Assembly: GCA_024640385.1 (NCBI GenBank)
Contig: JAHEFC010000003.1
Location: 1 to 27,271 of the forward strand
Reading direction: 5' to 3'
Length of the DNA stretch: 27,271 nt
DNA from: Sphingobacteriales bacterium
Lineage (GTDB): Bacteria > Bacteroidota > Bacteroidia > Chitinophagales > Chitinophagaceae
Position numbers and translations under genes: made by a program. Below, in pieces: positions 14,993 through 23,987 of the stretch (positions are counted from its first letter, which is position 1; each line of letters starts with the position of its first letter). Below the pieces are notes generated by a model. The model saw nothing but the letters and a program-made list of their open reading frames with translations, did no database searches and was not told where the DNA came from.

Positions 14993-15738
14993 CAATTTTT
15001 TACTTTATCATACCTGTCTTCATAATCTTCCCTGATGGTTCCCATCATCCTGTCCCAGAATAAAAAATACAGGCCATAGTTGCCTGAAAAATACTGATGA
15101 TGCTGATTGTGGTTCACCGAAGTATTCACCCATTTCCCTATGGGGTGTTTTGCAAAACCTTTCGGATAAAGTTCATATCCTAAATGACCATAAACATTAT
15201 ACACGATCATGAAAAGAAAGAACATGGGAAGATGAAATGTATGAACCGGGATCGTGAATAGAAAGATCGGGACAATGCCTACTTCGATGATCGCCTCCAG
15301 TGGATGAAAAGCATAGGCCGCCCAGGGAGAAGGATTCGTCGATTTATGATGCACCAGGTGCATGATCCTGAATAATGCCGGATGATGCATTAACCTGTGC
15401 ATCCAGTAGAAATAGGTGTCATGCATGATCAGCATGAGCAGGAATGCAAAAAAGAAATAAGCTCTGCCATACTGATCCATATCAGTGTAAAATGTAGTGT
15501 GGGACCTGACAGATGTATTCAGCAACATAACGGGAACCGTTCCAAAGATCAGTATGGTCATGATCGAATAGGAGATCTCCCTGAGGAAATCCTTATTCTT
15601 TGGGAACTTCTCCTGGATTTTCCTGAGCGGGGTTTTATTCTTAAAAAGCACATAAAAAATGAGGAAGGCAAGGCCAGCAACAAGGAAATACCTTGTGCCT
15701 ACTTTCTCAATGATGCTTAAATATTTTTCCCAGAGCAT
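14992..15738 (-). CDS. Sterol desaturase / fatty acid hydroxylase superfamily membrane protein
   Basis: 248 aa integral membrane protein. It has the eight-histidine di-iron signature of the superfamily: His106, His114, His118 and His119 (HDTYFYWMHRLMHH), His127, His130 and His131 (HLVHH), His145, and His210, His213 and His214 (NHNQHH). Hydrophobic segments lie at about residues 17-32, 57-73, 93-105 and 150-185. The family hydroxylates or desaturates lipids at the membrane using O2 and reduced cofactor; the substrate cannot be told. The neighbours fit lipid chemistry: an acyltransferase 44 nt upstream and a thioredoxin-fold protein overlapping its stop codon. Confidence 0.85.
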   Translation of the reverse strand: MLWEKYLSIIEKVGTRYFLVAGLAFLIFYVLFKNKTPLRKIQEKFPKNKDFLREISYSIMTILIFGTVPVMLLNTSVRSHTTFYTDMDQYGRAYFFFAFLLMLIMHDTYFYWMHRLMHHPALFRIMHLVHHKSTNPSPWAAYAFHPLEAIIEVGIVPIFLFTIPVHTFHLPMFFLFMIVYNVYGHLGYELYPKGFAKHPIGKWVNTSVNHNQHHQYFSGNYGLYFLFWDRMMGTIREDYEDRYDKVKN

Positions 15739-15782
15739 AATGCAAAGTTCCTAAAACCCCGGCACATAACCTGCGTAGAAGA

Positions 15783-16346
15783 TCAGTCCAGTCTTATACT
15801 TTCAAGGTTAAATAACTCGGGATTCTTACCCGTCTTATCGGCATAAAATCTCCGGATGCGCTCCATATCTTTTTCCTTGTTCCCAGTGAGATAAACCACC
15901 TCACCAAGGCCCGCAACCTTATTCTTGTAATCCAGGTATCCCAGCATGATGGGTACACCTGCGCCTAAGGCAGCATAATAAAATCCTGACTTCCATTTGT
16001 TCACTCTTTTCCGGGTTCCCTCAGCCGCCATCAACAGGTAAAGCCTGTCAGTGGAATTGAACCTGGAAACGATCGACTCCACCAGGTTCTGGCTTTTGGA
16101 GCGCTCAACCGGTATGCCCCCGGTAGAATCAAAGATCGCCCTGAACGGAAATTTGAATAACTCTTTTTTAGCAAGATACTTGACCGGCAATCCCAGGATC
16201 TTAAAAGCAGCCAGCGCATAAACAAAATCCCAGTTGGAAGTATGAGGAGCTGCAATGACTATGCATTTCTTGATGTCCGGCGGGATGGTCTCGCCAACCC
16301 TCCATCCATTGACCTTGAATATCCAGACTAAAAAGCTCGTGATCAT
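15783..16346 (-). CDS. PlsC-like lysophospholipid/1-acylglycerol-phosphate acyltransferase
   Basis: 187 aa, short for a full PlsC (about 240 aa) but with the catalytic blocks: H-X4-D as His35-TSNW-Asp40, GGIPVERS (about residues 76-83) and EGTR (109-112). A hydrophobic N-terminus (SFLVWIF) suggests membrane association. The expected role is acyl transfer to a lysophospholipid or related acceptor. Short acyltransferases of this subtype are common in Bacteroidota, and some may act on other amphiphilic acceptors such as aminolipids (inference). It is the first gene of the leftward run with the desaturase-like protein and the DsbA-like protein. Confidence 0.8.
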   Translation of the reverse strand: MITSFLVWIFKVNGWRVGETIPPDIKKCIVIAAPHTSNWDFVYALAAFKILGLPVKYLAKKELFKFPFRAIFDSTGGIPVERSKSQNLVESIVSRFNSTDRLYLLMAAEGTRKRVNKWKSGFYYAALGAGVPIMLGYLDYKNKVAGLGEVVYLTGNKEKDMERIRRFYADKTGKNPELFNLESIRLD

Positions 16347-16373
16347 TACAAAGATTTAAACAGAAATCAATTC

Positions 16374-16442
16374 ATTCCACCACATTTATCACATTTCATT
16401 TTACACATTCCCCACATTCATCACATTTATCACATTTAGAAA
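16374..16442. repeat. CACATTTAT direct-repeat array between polA and the acyltransferase gene
   Basis: CACATTTAT, CACATTTCA, (TTTTA)CACATTCCC, CACATTCAT, CACATTTAT, CACATTTA: a roughly 9-nt ladder on one strand only. Unlike most other junction arrays it has no opposing arm, so hairpin formation is not evident. Confidence 0.75.
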
Positions 16443-16460
16443 AATTGTTTCCCGATTTTT

Positions 16461-19292
16461 TTAGTGCGCTTCGAGCCAGTTTTCACCTACACCCGCCTCT
16501 GCTATTACAGGAACTCCATTCGGCAAAGGAAGGGCCGACTGCATATTCTCAAGCACCAGGGCTTTCAATGTGTCAGCTTCATCCCTGTATGCATCAAACA
16601 CCAATTCGTCATGCACCTGCAGGATCATCCTGCTCCTCAGTTTTTCTTTCTTAATGGCATTCTGCACTTTCACCATGGCCATCTTGATCATGTCCGCAGC
16701 TGTTCCCTGTATAGGTGAATTGATCGCGTTCCTCTCCGCAAATCCACGCACCGTGAAATTGGCACTGTTGATATCTTTCAACCACCTCTTCCTCCCCATT
16801 AAGGTCTGTACATACCCTTTATCACGTGCGAAATTGATGGTATCCTCCATGTACTTCGTGATACCAATGAATTCTTTCTTGTAGTTATCAATGATATTCT
16901 TGGCTTCAGTCCTTGAAATTCCAAGATTATCTGCCAGCCCGAATGCACCCTGCCCATATATGATACCGAAATTCACACTCTTGGCTTTATACCGCATCTC
17001 CTTGGTAACATCGGCCTCATCAATATTGTACACTTTAGCAGCTGTTGCTGTATGAATGTCTTTATGCAACCTGAAAGCCTCACACATGTTCGGGTCGCCA
17101 CTGATCGCAGCAACTATCCTCAATTCGATCTGTGAGTAGTCGGCCGACAGCAGCACCCTGTTCTTATCACCAGGTATAAATGCTTTCCTGATCTCTTTCC
17201 CCCTGTCAGACCTGATGGGAATATTCTGCAGGTTCGGATTATTACTCGCCAGCCTTCCGGTTACTGCCACCGCAGACCCGTAAGTAGTATGCACCCTCCC
17301 GGTCCTGGGATTGATCAATAACGGCAACGCATCAACGTAAGTGGATTTGAGCTTGGTCAGTTCACGGAAGATCAAAACATCCGCAGGCACAGGATGAAGA
17401 TGTGAAAGCTTTAGCAGCACGTCTTCACCAGTGGCATACTGGCCCGTCTTGGTTTTTTTTGCCTTAGGATCCAGTTTGAGTTTTTCAAATAACACTTCGC
17501 CCAGTTGCTTGGGAGAAGCCAGGTTGAACCTCACACCAGCCTGCTGGTAAACCCTTTCCTCAGCGGCCTTGGCTTCTTTATCCAGCTCAACAGAATAATC
17601 TTTCAGAAATCCCTGATCTATTCTCACCCCTTCATACTCCATATCTTTCAAAACCTGTACCAGTGGATTCTCCACTTCGTAAAAAACCTTTTCTACATCT
17701 TTTACCTTCAGCTCGTTGATAAAGATGTTCTTCAATTGCAAAGTGATGTCAGCATCCTCAACAGCGTATTCCTTGATCTTATCCAGCTCCACATCGCGCA
17801 TGGTCCCCTGCCCTTTACCCTTCTTGCCGATCAGCTCCTCAATGTGCACGGGTTCATAGCCCAGGTATTGCGCACTCAACAGATCCATATTGCGCTTGCC
17901 ATCAGGTTCAATCACATAATGAGCCAGCATGGTGTCAAATATCTTTCCCTTTAATTCATGATCATAACATTTCAATATCAGCAGATCATATTTAAGGTTC
18001 TGCCCTATCCAGGTAATGTCTTCCCTTTCAAAAAGCGGTCGGAACTGGGCCAGGATCTTCATGGTCGACTCACGGTCAGCAGGACAGGGAACATAATATC
18101 CCTCACCTGGCTTGAAAGAAAAACTCAATCCAACCAGTTCAGCGCGGTTCGCATCAATTCCCGTTGTTTCCGTATCAAACGATATCTCCGTTTGCTTCAT
18201 CAACAGCCCGAGCAGTTCATCTATCTCTTTGGATGATGCAGCTACATGGTACTGATGACGAGTGTTGTTAATATTCTTCTCTGCGATCAGGCCAGATTCC
18301 ACGGGGGAATCTTCTGCTTCTTTTTTCTGCTGAACATTGCTGGCCTTCGCCACCGGTTGTGGCAGAGGATTTCCAAAAAGATCCTGTTGCACACCTGCAT
18401 TATTCTCAAATACATTGAACTCTTCCCCAAGTATCCTCTTACCCAGCGTTCTGAATTCAAGATCAACAAACACTTCTTTCAAAGCTTCCTTGTTCATCTG
18501 CTTCACAGAGAAGTCTTCCTCGTGAAACTGAACCGGAACAGATGTAATAATGGTGGCCAGTTTCTTGCTCATCACTGCCAGGTCCTTTCCATTCCGCACC
18601 TTCTCTCCCAGTGCACCTTTGATATTGTCTGCATTAGCGATCACATTCTCAAGGGTTCCATACTCTGCCAGTAATTTAGCTGCAGTCTTTTCACCAACAC
18701 CGGGAATGCCGGGTATGTTATCTACAGAGTCACCCATCAGGCCAAGTATATCGATCACCTGCGATACATCCTTAATGCCCCATTTCTCGCAAACTTCAGC
18801 AGGACCCAGGATCTCAAAATCACTACCCTGGTATGGAGGTTTATAGATCTTGATATTTTCACTGACCAGTTGTCCATAATCTTTATCTGGCGTAACCATG
18901 TACACTTCATAACCAACCTGCTCGGCCTGCTTGGCCAATGTGCCGATCACATCGTCCGCTTCAAAACCATGCGTTTCGATGATCGGAATATTCAATCCCT
19001 GGATGATGCGCCTGATGTCCGGGAGTGAAGCCAGGAGATCTTCCGGGGCTTCCTGCCGGTTGGCCTTATACTCAGCATAATCAGTATGCCTTTCAGTAGG
19101 TTCAGCTGTGTCAAAGCACACTGCCATATGAGAAGGCTTCTGTTTGTTGAGCAGGTCGATCAATGTGTTCGTAAAACCGAACTGTGCGTTTGTATTTTTT
19201 CCCTTACTTGTGATCCTCGGGTTTCTTATCAATGCATAATATGCCCTGAATATGAGGGCAAACGCATCAAGCAGGAATAACTTTTTTTCCAT
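16461..19292 (-). CDS. polA: DNA polymerase I
   Basis: 943 aa, full length with all three domains. The N-terminal 5'-3' exonuclease (residues 1-~300) has LLDAFALIFRAYYA, ADDVIG and DSVDNIPGIPGVGEKTA. The 3'-5' exonuclease begins near residue 371 with FDTETTG, and its acidic motifs look intact (NLKYD, EDADITLQ), so proofreading is probably active, unlike some polymerases of this family. The polymerase domain has DYSQIELR (about residue 717), KSVNFGIIYGQ and QVHDELVFD (about residue 893). It fills repair gaps and removes Okazaki primers. It is the last gene of a run with a ParA-like ATPase and an esterase, 30 nt after the esterase stop; the gap holds only a 6-bp hairpin (TTCAGG/CCTGAA). No second start is needed: MEKKLFLLDA is the normal N-terminus. 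Confidence 0.97.
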   Translation of the reverse strand: MEKKLFLLDAFALIFRAYYALIRNPRITSKGKNTNAQFGFTNTLIDLLNKQKPSHMAVCFDTAEPTERHTDYAEYKANRQEAPEDLLASLPDIRRIIQGLNIPIIETHGFEADDVIGTLAKQAEQVGYEVYMVTPDKDYGQLVSENIKIYKPPYQGSDFEILGPAEVCEKWGIKDVSQVIDILGLMGDSVDNIPGIPGVGEKTAAKLLAEYGTLENVIANADNIKGALGEKVRNGKDLAVMSKKLATIITSVPVQFHEEDFSVKQMNKEALKEVFVDLEFRTLGKRILGEEFNVFENNAGVQQDLFGNPLPQPVAKASNVQQKKEAEDSPVESGLIAEKNINNTRHQYHVAASSKEIDELLGLLMKQTEISFDTETTGIDANRAELVGLSFSFKPGEGYYVPCPADRESTMKILAQFRPLFEREDITWIGQNLKYDLLILKCYDHELKGKIFDTMLAHYVIEPDGKRNMDLLSAQYLGYEPVHIEELIGKKGKGQGTMRDVELDKIKEYAVEDADITLQLKNIFINELKVKDVEKVFYEVENPLVQVLKDMEYEGVRIDQGFLKDYSVELDKEAKAAEERVYQQAGVRFNLASPKQLGEVLFEKLKLDPKAKKTKTGQYATGEDVLLKLSHLHPVPADVLIFRELTKLKSTYVDALPLLINPRTGRVHTTYGSAVAVTGRLASNNPNLQNIPIRSDRGKEIRKAFIPGDKNRVLLSADYSQIELRIVAAISGDPNMCEAFRLHKDIHTATAAKVYNIDEADVTKEMRYKAKSVNFGIIYGQGAFGLADNLGISRTEAKNIIDNYKKEFIGITKYMEDTINFARDKGYVQTLMGRKRWLKDINSANFTVRGFAERNAINSPIQGTAADMIKMAMVKVQNAIKKEKLRSRMILQVHDELVFDAYRDEADTLKALVLENMQSALPLPNGVPVIAEAGVGENWLEAH

Positions 19293-19322
19293 TTGTTCTT
19301 ATTTCAGGTTCTGGCCTGAATA

Positions 19323-20051
19323 TTAAAATCTTGTTCTGAGGAAATGTGGAAGCATCTTTCTCCATGTTGGCCAGTCATGTGTTACATCACCGCCCCAGAG
19401 ATCCAGTTCATGCGGGATGCCCTTTGACGATAACACGCCGGAGAATCGCCTGTTCGATTCAGGATCCTCATAATCCCCCTGGCCTGCAGCAATGATGATC
19501 TTCCCGCCGCGGATCTGTTCAAGAATCACATGGTTGGTAAGATTCGGGATATAATGAATGGGTGAGTTAAAATAAACCTGGTCATCATAATAACCATCCG
19601 TGTACTCCATGAGATCATACACGCCGCTCATCGCGATCACACCATTGATCAGGTCAGGACGTTTCAGGAAAAGATTCATGGAATGCAGCGCACCGAATGA
19701 AGCCCCGGTAACAACAATAGGTGTTTCCCATGAAGTAGCATTCTTAATGAATGGCACCACTTCATGATAGATGTAATCATTGAACTGATTATGCCTGATG
19801 GCCTTATGGGCACCATCCATATGTTTGTTCAACCAACTTTCCGTATTGATACTATTCACCGAAAACACTTTCACCTTACCTTCTTCGATGAATGGGGCAA
19901 GATGATCTATCAGCTGAAAACGTTCATACTCTAAATAATCTGCAGCAGCGGTAGGTACCATAAGTAAGGCAAACCCATGATGACCGTAAGTAACAACAGG
20001 CATTTCCCTGCCTAATGAAGGAGAATGCCAGAATGTAATATGTCTTTCCAT
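19323..20051 (-). CDS. Putative esterase (alpha/beta hydrolase)
   Basis: 242 aa cytosolic alpha/beta hydrolase of the putative-esterase (esterase D/antigen 85-like) type. The nucleophile elbow is G-A-S-F-G with Ser118; a probable acid is the Asp in GQGDYE and the His is in THDWPTW near the end. There is no signal peptide. Substrates of this family range from S-formylglutathione to acyl esters; none is indicated here. It lies 17 nt after the ParA-like gene and 30 nt before polA, so co-transcription is likely, although no known pathway links the three. A run of hydrophobic residues (FALLMVPTAAADYLEYE) early in the protein is part of the core fold, not a membrane anchor. Confidence 0.8.
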   Translation of the reverse strand: MERHITFWHSPSLGREMPVVTYGHHGFALLMVPTAAADYLEYERFQLIDHLAPFIEEGKVKVFSVNSINTESWLNKHMDGAHKAIRHNQFNDYIYHEVVPFIKNATSWETPIVVTGASFGALHSMNLFLKRPDLINGVIAMSGVYDLMEYTDGYYDDQVYFNSPIHYIPNLTNHVILEQIRGGKIIIAAGQGDYEDPESNRRFSGVLSSKGIPHELDLWGGDVTHDWPTWRKMLPHFLRTRF

Positions 20052-20068
20052 AATATAAAATGTAAAAA

Positions 20069-20806
20069 TTAGATTTTCTTGATCTCACTCCAGAGATCCA
20101 TATAGCATTGCGCAGCATAGCTGTTTTTCGCATAAACCCCAATGGGAGCAAGATGCACACCCATCTTCTCAACATCAGAAAGGTAGGGTATATAATTATC
20201 AAAAAACTTCTTGTCACTGTATAATTCTTCCATCACTTCCTTGTGCAAATTCTTCCTCAGATCTGCCATGGTGAAAAAACATTTCAGACGGGAGCCCTCT
20301 ATATCCTTGTCCTTAAAATAATCCTTGACCATGTGGTAAGTCCTGACAGATAATGTTGTTGGTATCACCGGCATCAGAACCAGATCGGCCGCATTGAAAA
20401 TATTCAGTGCTAAAGAAGAAAGTCCGGGCGGGCAGTCGATAAAAATATTATCATAATCCTTCTTCAGGTTATTCAACAGCGTTTTTATCAGCTTCTTGTT
20501 GGCAGTCAGTTCATCATGCAAAATATCAAGACTTTTGGCAGACTGATCTGCAGGAAGGATATCCAGGTTCTCGTAATCTGTCTCCATAATCGCATCCTGA
20601 AGGTCTGTTTCTTCATTCAATATCCCTTTGATCCCACCCTTATTGAATTTGCTTTTTACCTTGAAGTAGAAAGATGCCGATCCCTGCGGATCAAAATCCC
20701 AAATCAGCGTCCTCTTCCCGTCTAGTGCCGAATAATAAGATAAATTAACAGTCGATGCGGTTTTCCCTACGCCACCCTTCAGATTATACAATGCATAAAT
20801 TTTCAT
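20069..20806 (-). CDS. ParA/Soj-type P-loop ATPase, no ParB neighbour
   Basis: 245 aa. The deviant Walker A is LKGGVGKTAST (residues 9-19) with the signature lysine; WDFDPQGSAS and FIDCPPGLSSLAL supply the A' and B motifs. These are standard for ParA/MinD-type dimerising ATPases that position chromosomes, plasmids or protein complexes. There is no ParB-like gene or obvious centromere repeat beside it, so it is probably not the main chromosome partition gene; a cargo-positioning or orphan role is possible. First gene of the ParA-esterase-polA run. The 88-nt spacer upstream (20807-20894) separates it from uvrB and must hold its promoter if it has one; no good match was recognised. Confidence 0.85.
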   Translation of the reverse strand: MKIYALYNLKGGVGKTASTVNLSYYSALDGKRTLIWDFDPQGSASFYFKVKSKFNKGGIKGILNEETDLQDAIMETDYENLDILPADQSAKSLDILHDELTANKKLIKTLLNNLKKDYDNIFIDCPPGLSSLALNIFNAADLVLMPVIPTTLSVRTYHMVKDYFKDKDIEGSRLKCFFTMADLRKNLHKEVMEELYSDKKFFDNYIPYLSDVEKMGVHLAPIGVYAKNSYAAQCYMDLWSEIKKI

Positions 20807-20894
20807 ACGCTTTGGTTAATTCAACTAAGTTAAAAGCATAGTGTGTACGGTGGTGAAAAATCGGGGGTAAATGCGGAATTATTATTGTCCAGGA

Positions 20895-22943
20895 TCAGCT
20901 GACCTGCTTCATCTGTTCCAGTTTCTTCTGCAGATCGATCATCTCGTCCCTCAATCTTGCAGCCTCCATAAAATCCAGGTCCCGGGCAGCCTTTTCCATC
21001 TCTTTTTTTGTCCTGGCAACGGCTTTTTCAACCTGGGGAATGGTCTGATAAACTTCCTGGTCTTCAGCAGCCACTGTGACCAGCTCGTCATCAGGACCTA
21101 GGGCTTTGGGATCATGCAGATCATACCCTTTGATATCAAGTACGGAGGTCTGGGCAAACACCTGTTGTTTAGACTTTGAAATGGTTGTGGGTGTGATGCC
21201 GTGCAAAGCATTGTATTCCATCTGTTTGGCTCTCCTCCTGTTGGTTTCGTCGATGGTTTTCTGCATGCTGTCCGTCATCTTATCTGCATAGAAAATGACC
21301 AACCCATTCACATTGCGGGCTGCCCTGCCCGCCGTTTGGGTCAGTGATTTTTCATTTCTCAGATAGCCTTCTTTGTCGGCGTCCAGTATGGCCACCAGCG
21401 AAACCTCCGGAAGGTCGAGTCCCTCCCTCAGCAGGTTCACACCAACCAGCACATCGATCTCGCCCAGCCGGAGCTGGCGGAGAATTTCCACCCTGTCCAG
21501 GGTGTCCACTTCGCTATGGATGTATTTGGACTTGATATTGATACGATGCAGGTATTTGTCCATTTCCTCTGCCATCCTTTTGGTCAGTGTAGTCACAAGA
21601 ACGCGGTCGCCTTTCTTTATCCTTTTGTCTATCTCATCCAGGAGATCGTCAATCTGGTTTTTGCTGGGCCTGACCTCGATAGGCGGATCAAGCAAACCGG
21701 TCGGTCTGACTACCTGCTCGATCACTACTCCACCACATTGCTCCAGTTCGTAATCGCCGGGGGTGGCCGACACATAAATAACCTGGTTCAACATATTCTC
21801 GAACTCATGAAAATTGAGGGGCCTGTTGTCCAACGCCGAGGGCAAGCGAAAACCATAATCAACCAATACCATTTTCCTGCTCCTGTCACCACCATACATC
21901 CCGCTGACCTGCGGAATGGTCTGGTGACTTTCGTCGATCACACAGAGAAAATCACGTGGGAAATAATCCAACAGGCAGAACGGCCTGGTTCCCGGCTTCC
22001 TCCTGTCAAAAAACCTTGAATAGTTTTCAACCCCGTTACAATATCCAAGTTCCCGGATCATTTCCAGGTCATAATTAACACGTTCACTCAACCGCTGCGC
22101 TTCGATAAACTTACCCGTTGATTTAAAGTAATTCACTTGTGCAACCAGTTCGTCCTGTATCTCATACAGGATCTGCTGCATCATTTCTTTTGGAGCCAGA
22201 TATAAATTTGCAGGGAAGATGGCTACATTGTCAAACACATTCATCCTTTTGGAGGTCTGCACGTCAATAGATTCAATTTCTTCGATCTCATCACCAAAAA
22301 AACTGATCCGGTAACCATAGTCCAGGTAAGGTAGATTTATGTCAACTGTATCTCCCTTAACACGGAACGTACCCCGGGTAAAATCTGTCTGGGTCCTGTT
22401 ATATAACGAATTCACCAGGCTGTGCAGGAAGCCCTGGCGGCTGATCACCTGGCCTTTGTGAATTCGAATGATGCCCCCTTCAAAATCAGCGGGGTTGCCA
22501 ATACCATAAATACAGCTGACTGATGCTACCACGATAATATCGCGCCTCCCCGTGAGTAACTGAGCGGTTGCCTGCAGCCTGAGCTTGTCTAGCTCTTCGT
22601 TGATCGACAGATCCTTTTCTATATATGTATCACTGACCGGCATGTAAGCCTCCGGTTGGTAATAATCGTAATAAGACACAAAATAACCCACAGCATTTTC
22701 GGGGAAGAACTGTTTGAACTCACCGTATAGCTGCGCCACAAGGGTTTTATTATGCGTGAGCACCAGCGTTGGCCTCTGCACCTGCTGGATGACGTTGGCA
22801 ATGGTAAAAGTTTTACCCGAGCCGGTCACCCCCAGTAAAGTCTGATTCCTTTCACCCTGCAAAATCCCCTCAGTCAACTGACGTATGGCTTCCGGCTGGT
22901 CACCGGATGGCTGAAAAGGGGTATGTAGATTAAACAGACTCAT
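20895..22943 (-). CDS. uvrB: Excinuclease ABC subunit B
   Basis: 682 aa, full length. It is the helicase-like damage-verification subunit of nucleotide excision repair. Walker A GVTGSGKT (about residues 39-46), the DNA-clamping beta hairpin (YYDYYQPEAYMP), the DESH box (CVIDESHQTIPQ), motif VI (TAGRAARN) and the C-terminal UVR motif that contacts UvrC (AARDLDFMEAARLRDEM) are all present in the usual order. The start is MSLFNLHTPFQPSGDQPEAI, typical for the family. Only 7 nt separate it from the GNAT gene upstream, so it is probably translated from an mgsA-GNAT-uvrB transcript. Confidence 0.97.
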   Translation of the reverse strand: MSLFNLHTPFQPSGDQPEAIRQLTEGILQGERNQTLLGVTGSGKTFTIANVIQQVQRPTLVLTHNKTLVAQLYGEFKQFFPENAVGYFVSYYDYYQPEAYMPVSDTYIEKDLSINEELDKLRLQATAQLLTGRRDIIVVASVSCIYGIGNPADFEGGIIRIHKGQVISRQGFLHSLVNSLYNRTQTDFTRGTFRVKGDTVDINLPYLDYGYRISFFGDEIEEIESIDVQTSKRMNVFDNVAIFPANLYLAPKEMMQQILYEIQDELVAQVNYFKSTGKFIEAQRLSERVNYDLEMIRELGYCNGVENYSRFFDRRKPGTRPFCLLDYFPRDFLCVIDESHQTIPQVSGMYGGDRSRKMVLVDYGFRLPSALDNRPLNFHEFENMLNQVIYVSATPGDYELEQCGGVVIEQVVRPTGLLDPPIEVRPSKNQIDDLLDEIDKRIKKGDRVLVTTLTKRMAEEMDKYLHRINIKSKYIHSEVDTLDRVEILRQLRLGEIDVLVGVNLLREGLDLPEVSLVAILDADKEGYLRNEKSLTQTAGRAARNVNGLVIFYADKMTDSMQKTIDETNRRRAKQMEYNALHGITPTTISKSKQQVFAQTSVLDIKGYDLHDPKALGPDDELVTVAAEDQEVYQTIPQVEKAVARTKKEMEKAARDLDFMEAARLRDEMIDLQKKLEQMKQVS

Positions 22944-22950
22944 TTACTTA

Positions 22951-23448
22951 TCAAAGTAACAACACAAAAACATGGTCGTCACGGATAATACCGTTTTTAA
23001 CCACTCCTTTTCTGCGGATAGCCTCCTGGTAAAATCCATTTTTCGCCAAAACCCGCATAGAAGCTACATTATAGTCAAACACTTCCGCATAAACCCTGAC
23101 GATCAACGGTGACTGCTCCCTGATCTTCTTAACCAACAACCTGATCGCTTCAGTAGCAAGGCCCTGTCCCCAGTAAGGTTCACCGATCCAATAGCCTATC
23201 TCGGCAGTGAACTTGTATACATCATCTTTCGGGATATAACCCGCACCACCAACGATCTCACCGTCCTTCAGCACAGCAAAATTAGTCTGCAATACCTGGT
23301 CTACATTATGCTGAAGAAACAGATCCGCATCCTTATAGCTATAGGGATGCGGCAAATGATCCCTGACATTGTCCCAGATCTTCCTATTATTGATCAGATG
23401 GGTAAGTTTCTTACTATCCGACCATTGCCATGGCCTCAATTCCACCAT
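22951..23448 (-). CDS. GNAT-family N-acetyltransferase (RimJ/RimL-like)
   Basis: 165 aa from ATG 23448. An in-frame ATG at 23481 would overlap the methylglyoxal synthase gene by 29 nt and add 11 residues before VELRPW, the normal family start; ATG 23448 leaves a 4-nt gap. The acetyl-CoA-binding signature is WGQGLATEAI, preceded by IGYWIG, with NGFYQEAIRRKGVVKNG at the C-terminus as in RimJ/RimL-type acetyltransferases. The acceptor (protein N-terminus, amino acid or antibiotic) is not predictable. It lies between mgsA and uvrB in a tight run. Confidence 0.82.
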   Translation of the reverse strand: MVELRPWQWSDSKKLTHLINNRKIWDNVRDHLPHPYSYKDADLFLQHNVDQVLQTNFAVLKDGEIVGGAGYIPKDDVYKFTAEIGYWIGEPYWGQGLATEAIRLLVKKIREQSPLIVRVYAEVFDYNVASMRVLAKNGFYQEAIRRKGVVKNGIIRDDHVFVLLL

Positions 23449-23452
23449 AACC

Positions 23453-23899
23453 CTACACTTTACGTTTGATATACTGGTCATAGTCCGGAATCATGCATTC
23501 GTAGTCATCGCGCATCAGGGGTGAGGTGAGCAAAAAGTCGGCAGTTGCGCGATCACAGGCAAATGGGATGTTCCAGGTCACTGCCAATCTCAGCAGGGCC
23601 TTTATATCAGGATCATGGGGTTGGGCTTCCATGGGATCCCAGAAAAAGATGAGTACATCGATCTTCCCTTCTGCAATCATCGAGCCGATCTGCTGGTCGC
23701 CACCAAGAGGTCCGCTCAGCAAACGCTTCACTTTGATCTCGAGCTTTTCACTCAGCAGCCTTCCGGTGGTACCCGTAGCAGTAAGATGATGATCGGCTAA
23801 AAATCTCTTATTGTAGACGCACCAATCAACAAGATCTTTTTTCTTGTTATCGTGGGCTACAAGAGCAATTCGCTTGCTCTTGTTTAATTTTCTCTTCAT
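23453..23899 (-). CDS. mgsA: Methylglyoxal synthase
   Basis: 148 aa, the normal length. It converts dihydroxyacetone phosphate to methylglyoxal and phosphate, a bypass that releases phosphate when sugar phosphates build up. Diagnostic segments: IALVAHDNKK (substrate phosphate region), TGTTG, GPLGGDQQIG with the catalytic Asp, and FFWDPMEAQPHDPDIKALLRLA. The fold is cytosolic. First gene of the mgsA-GNAT-uvrB run; 86 nt separate it from recA upstream, a gap that carries a short ATTGGCGG-type repeat. Confidence 0.95.
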   Translation of the reverse strand: MKRKLNKSKRIALVAHDNKKKDLVDWCVYNKRFLADHHLTATGTTGRLLSEKLEIKVKRLLSGPLGGDQQIGSMIAEGKIDVLIFFWDPMEAQPHDPDIKALLRLAVTWNIPFACDRATADFLLTSPLMRDDYECMIPDYDQYIKRKV

Positions 23900-23949
23900 T
23901 CGAGGATGTGTTTAATGATCAGGAATTTGATCAAGAAAGCATCCAAGAA

Positions 23950-23987
23950 TTCGGCAATCCGTCAATCAGCTAATCCGCCAATCAACT
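23950..23987. repeat. Single-arm AATCCGCCAATC repeat after recA
   Basis: TCGGCAATCCGTCAATCAGC then TAATCCGCCAATCAAC: an 8/9-nt ladder related to the array at 9715-9796, here without a clear opposing arm. It abuts and includes part of the recA stop codon (CTA at 23986-23988 on the + strand). Confidence 0.6.

Noticed and set aside
19296..19320. Small hairpin TTCAGG/CCTGAA between the esterase gene and polA
   Set aside because: Only a 6-bp stem with no T-run on the minus strand; too weak to call a terminator.
23449..23481. Longer start for the GNAT gene overlapping mgsA
   Set aside because: The extra 11 residues precede the normal VELRPW family start, and ATG 23448 sits 4 nt after the mgsA stop.
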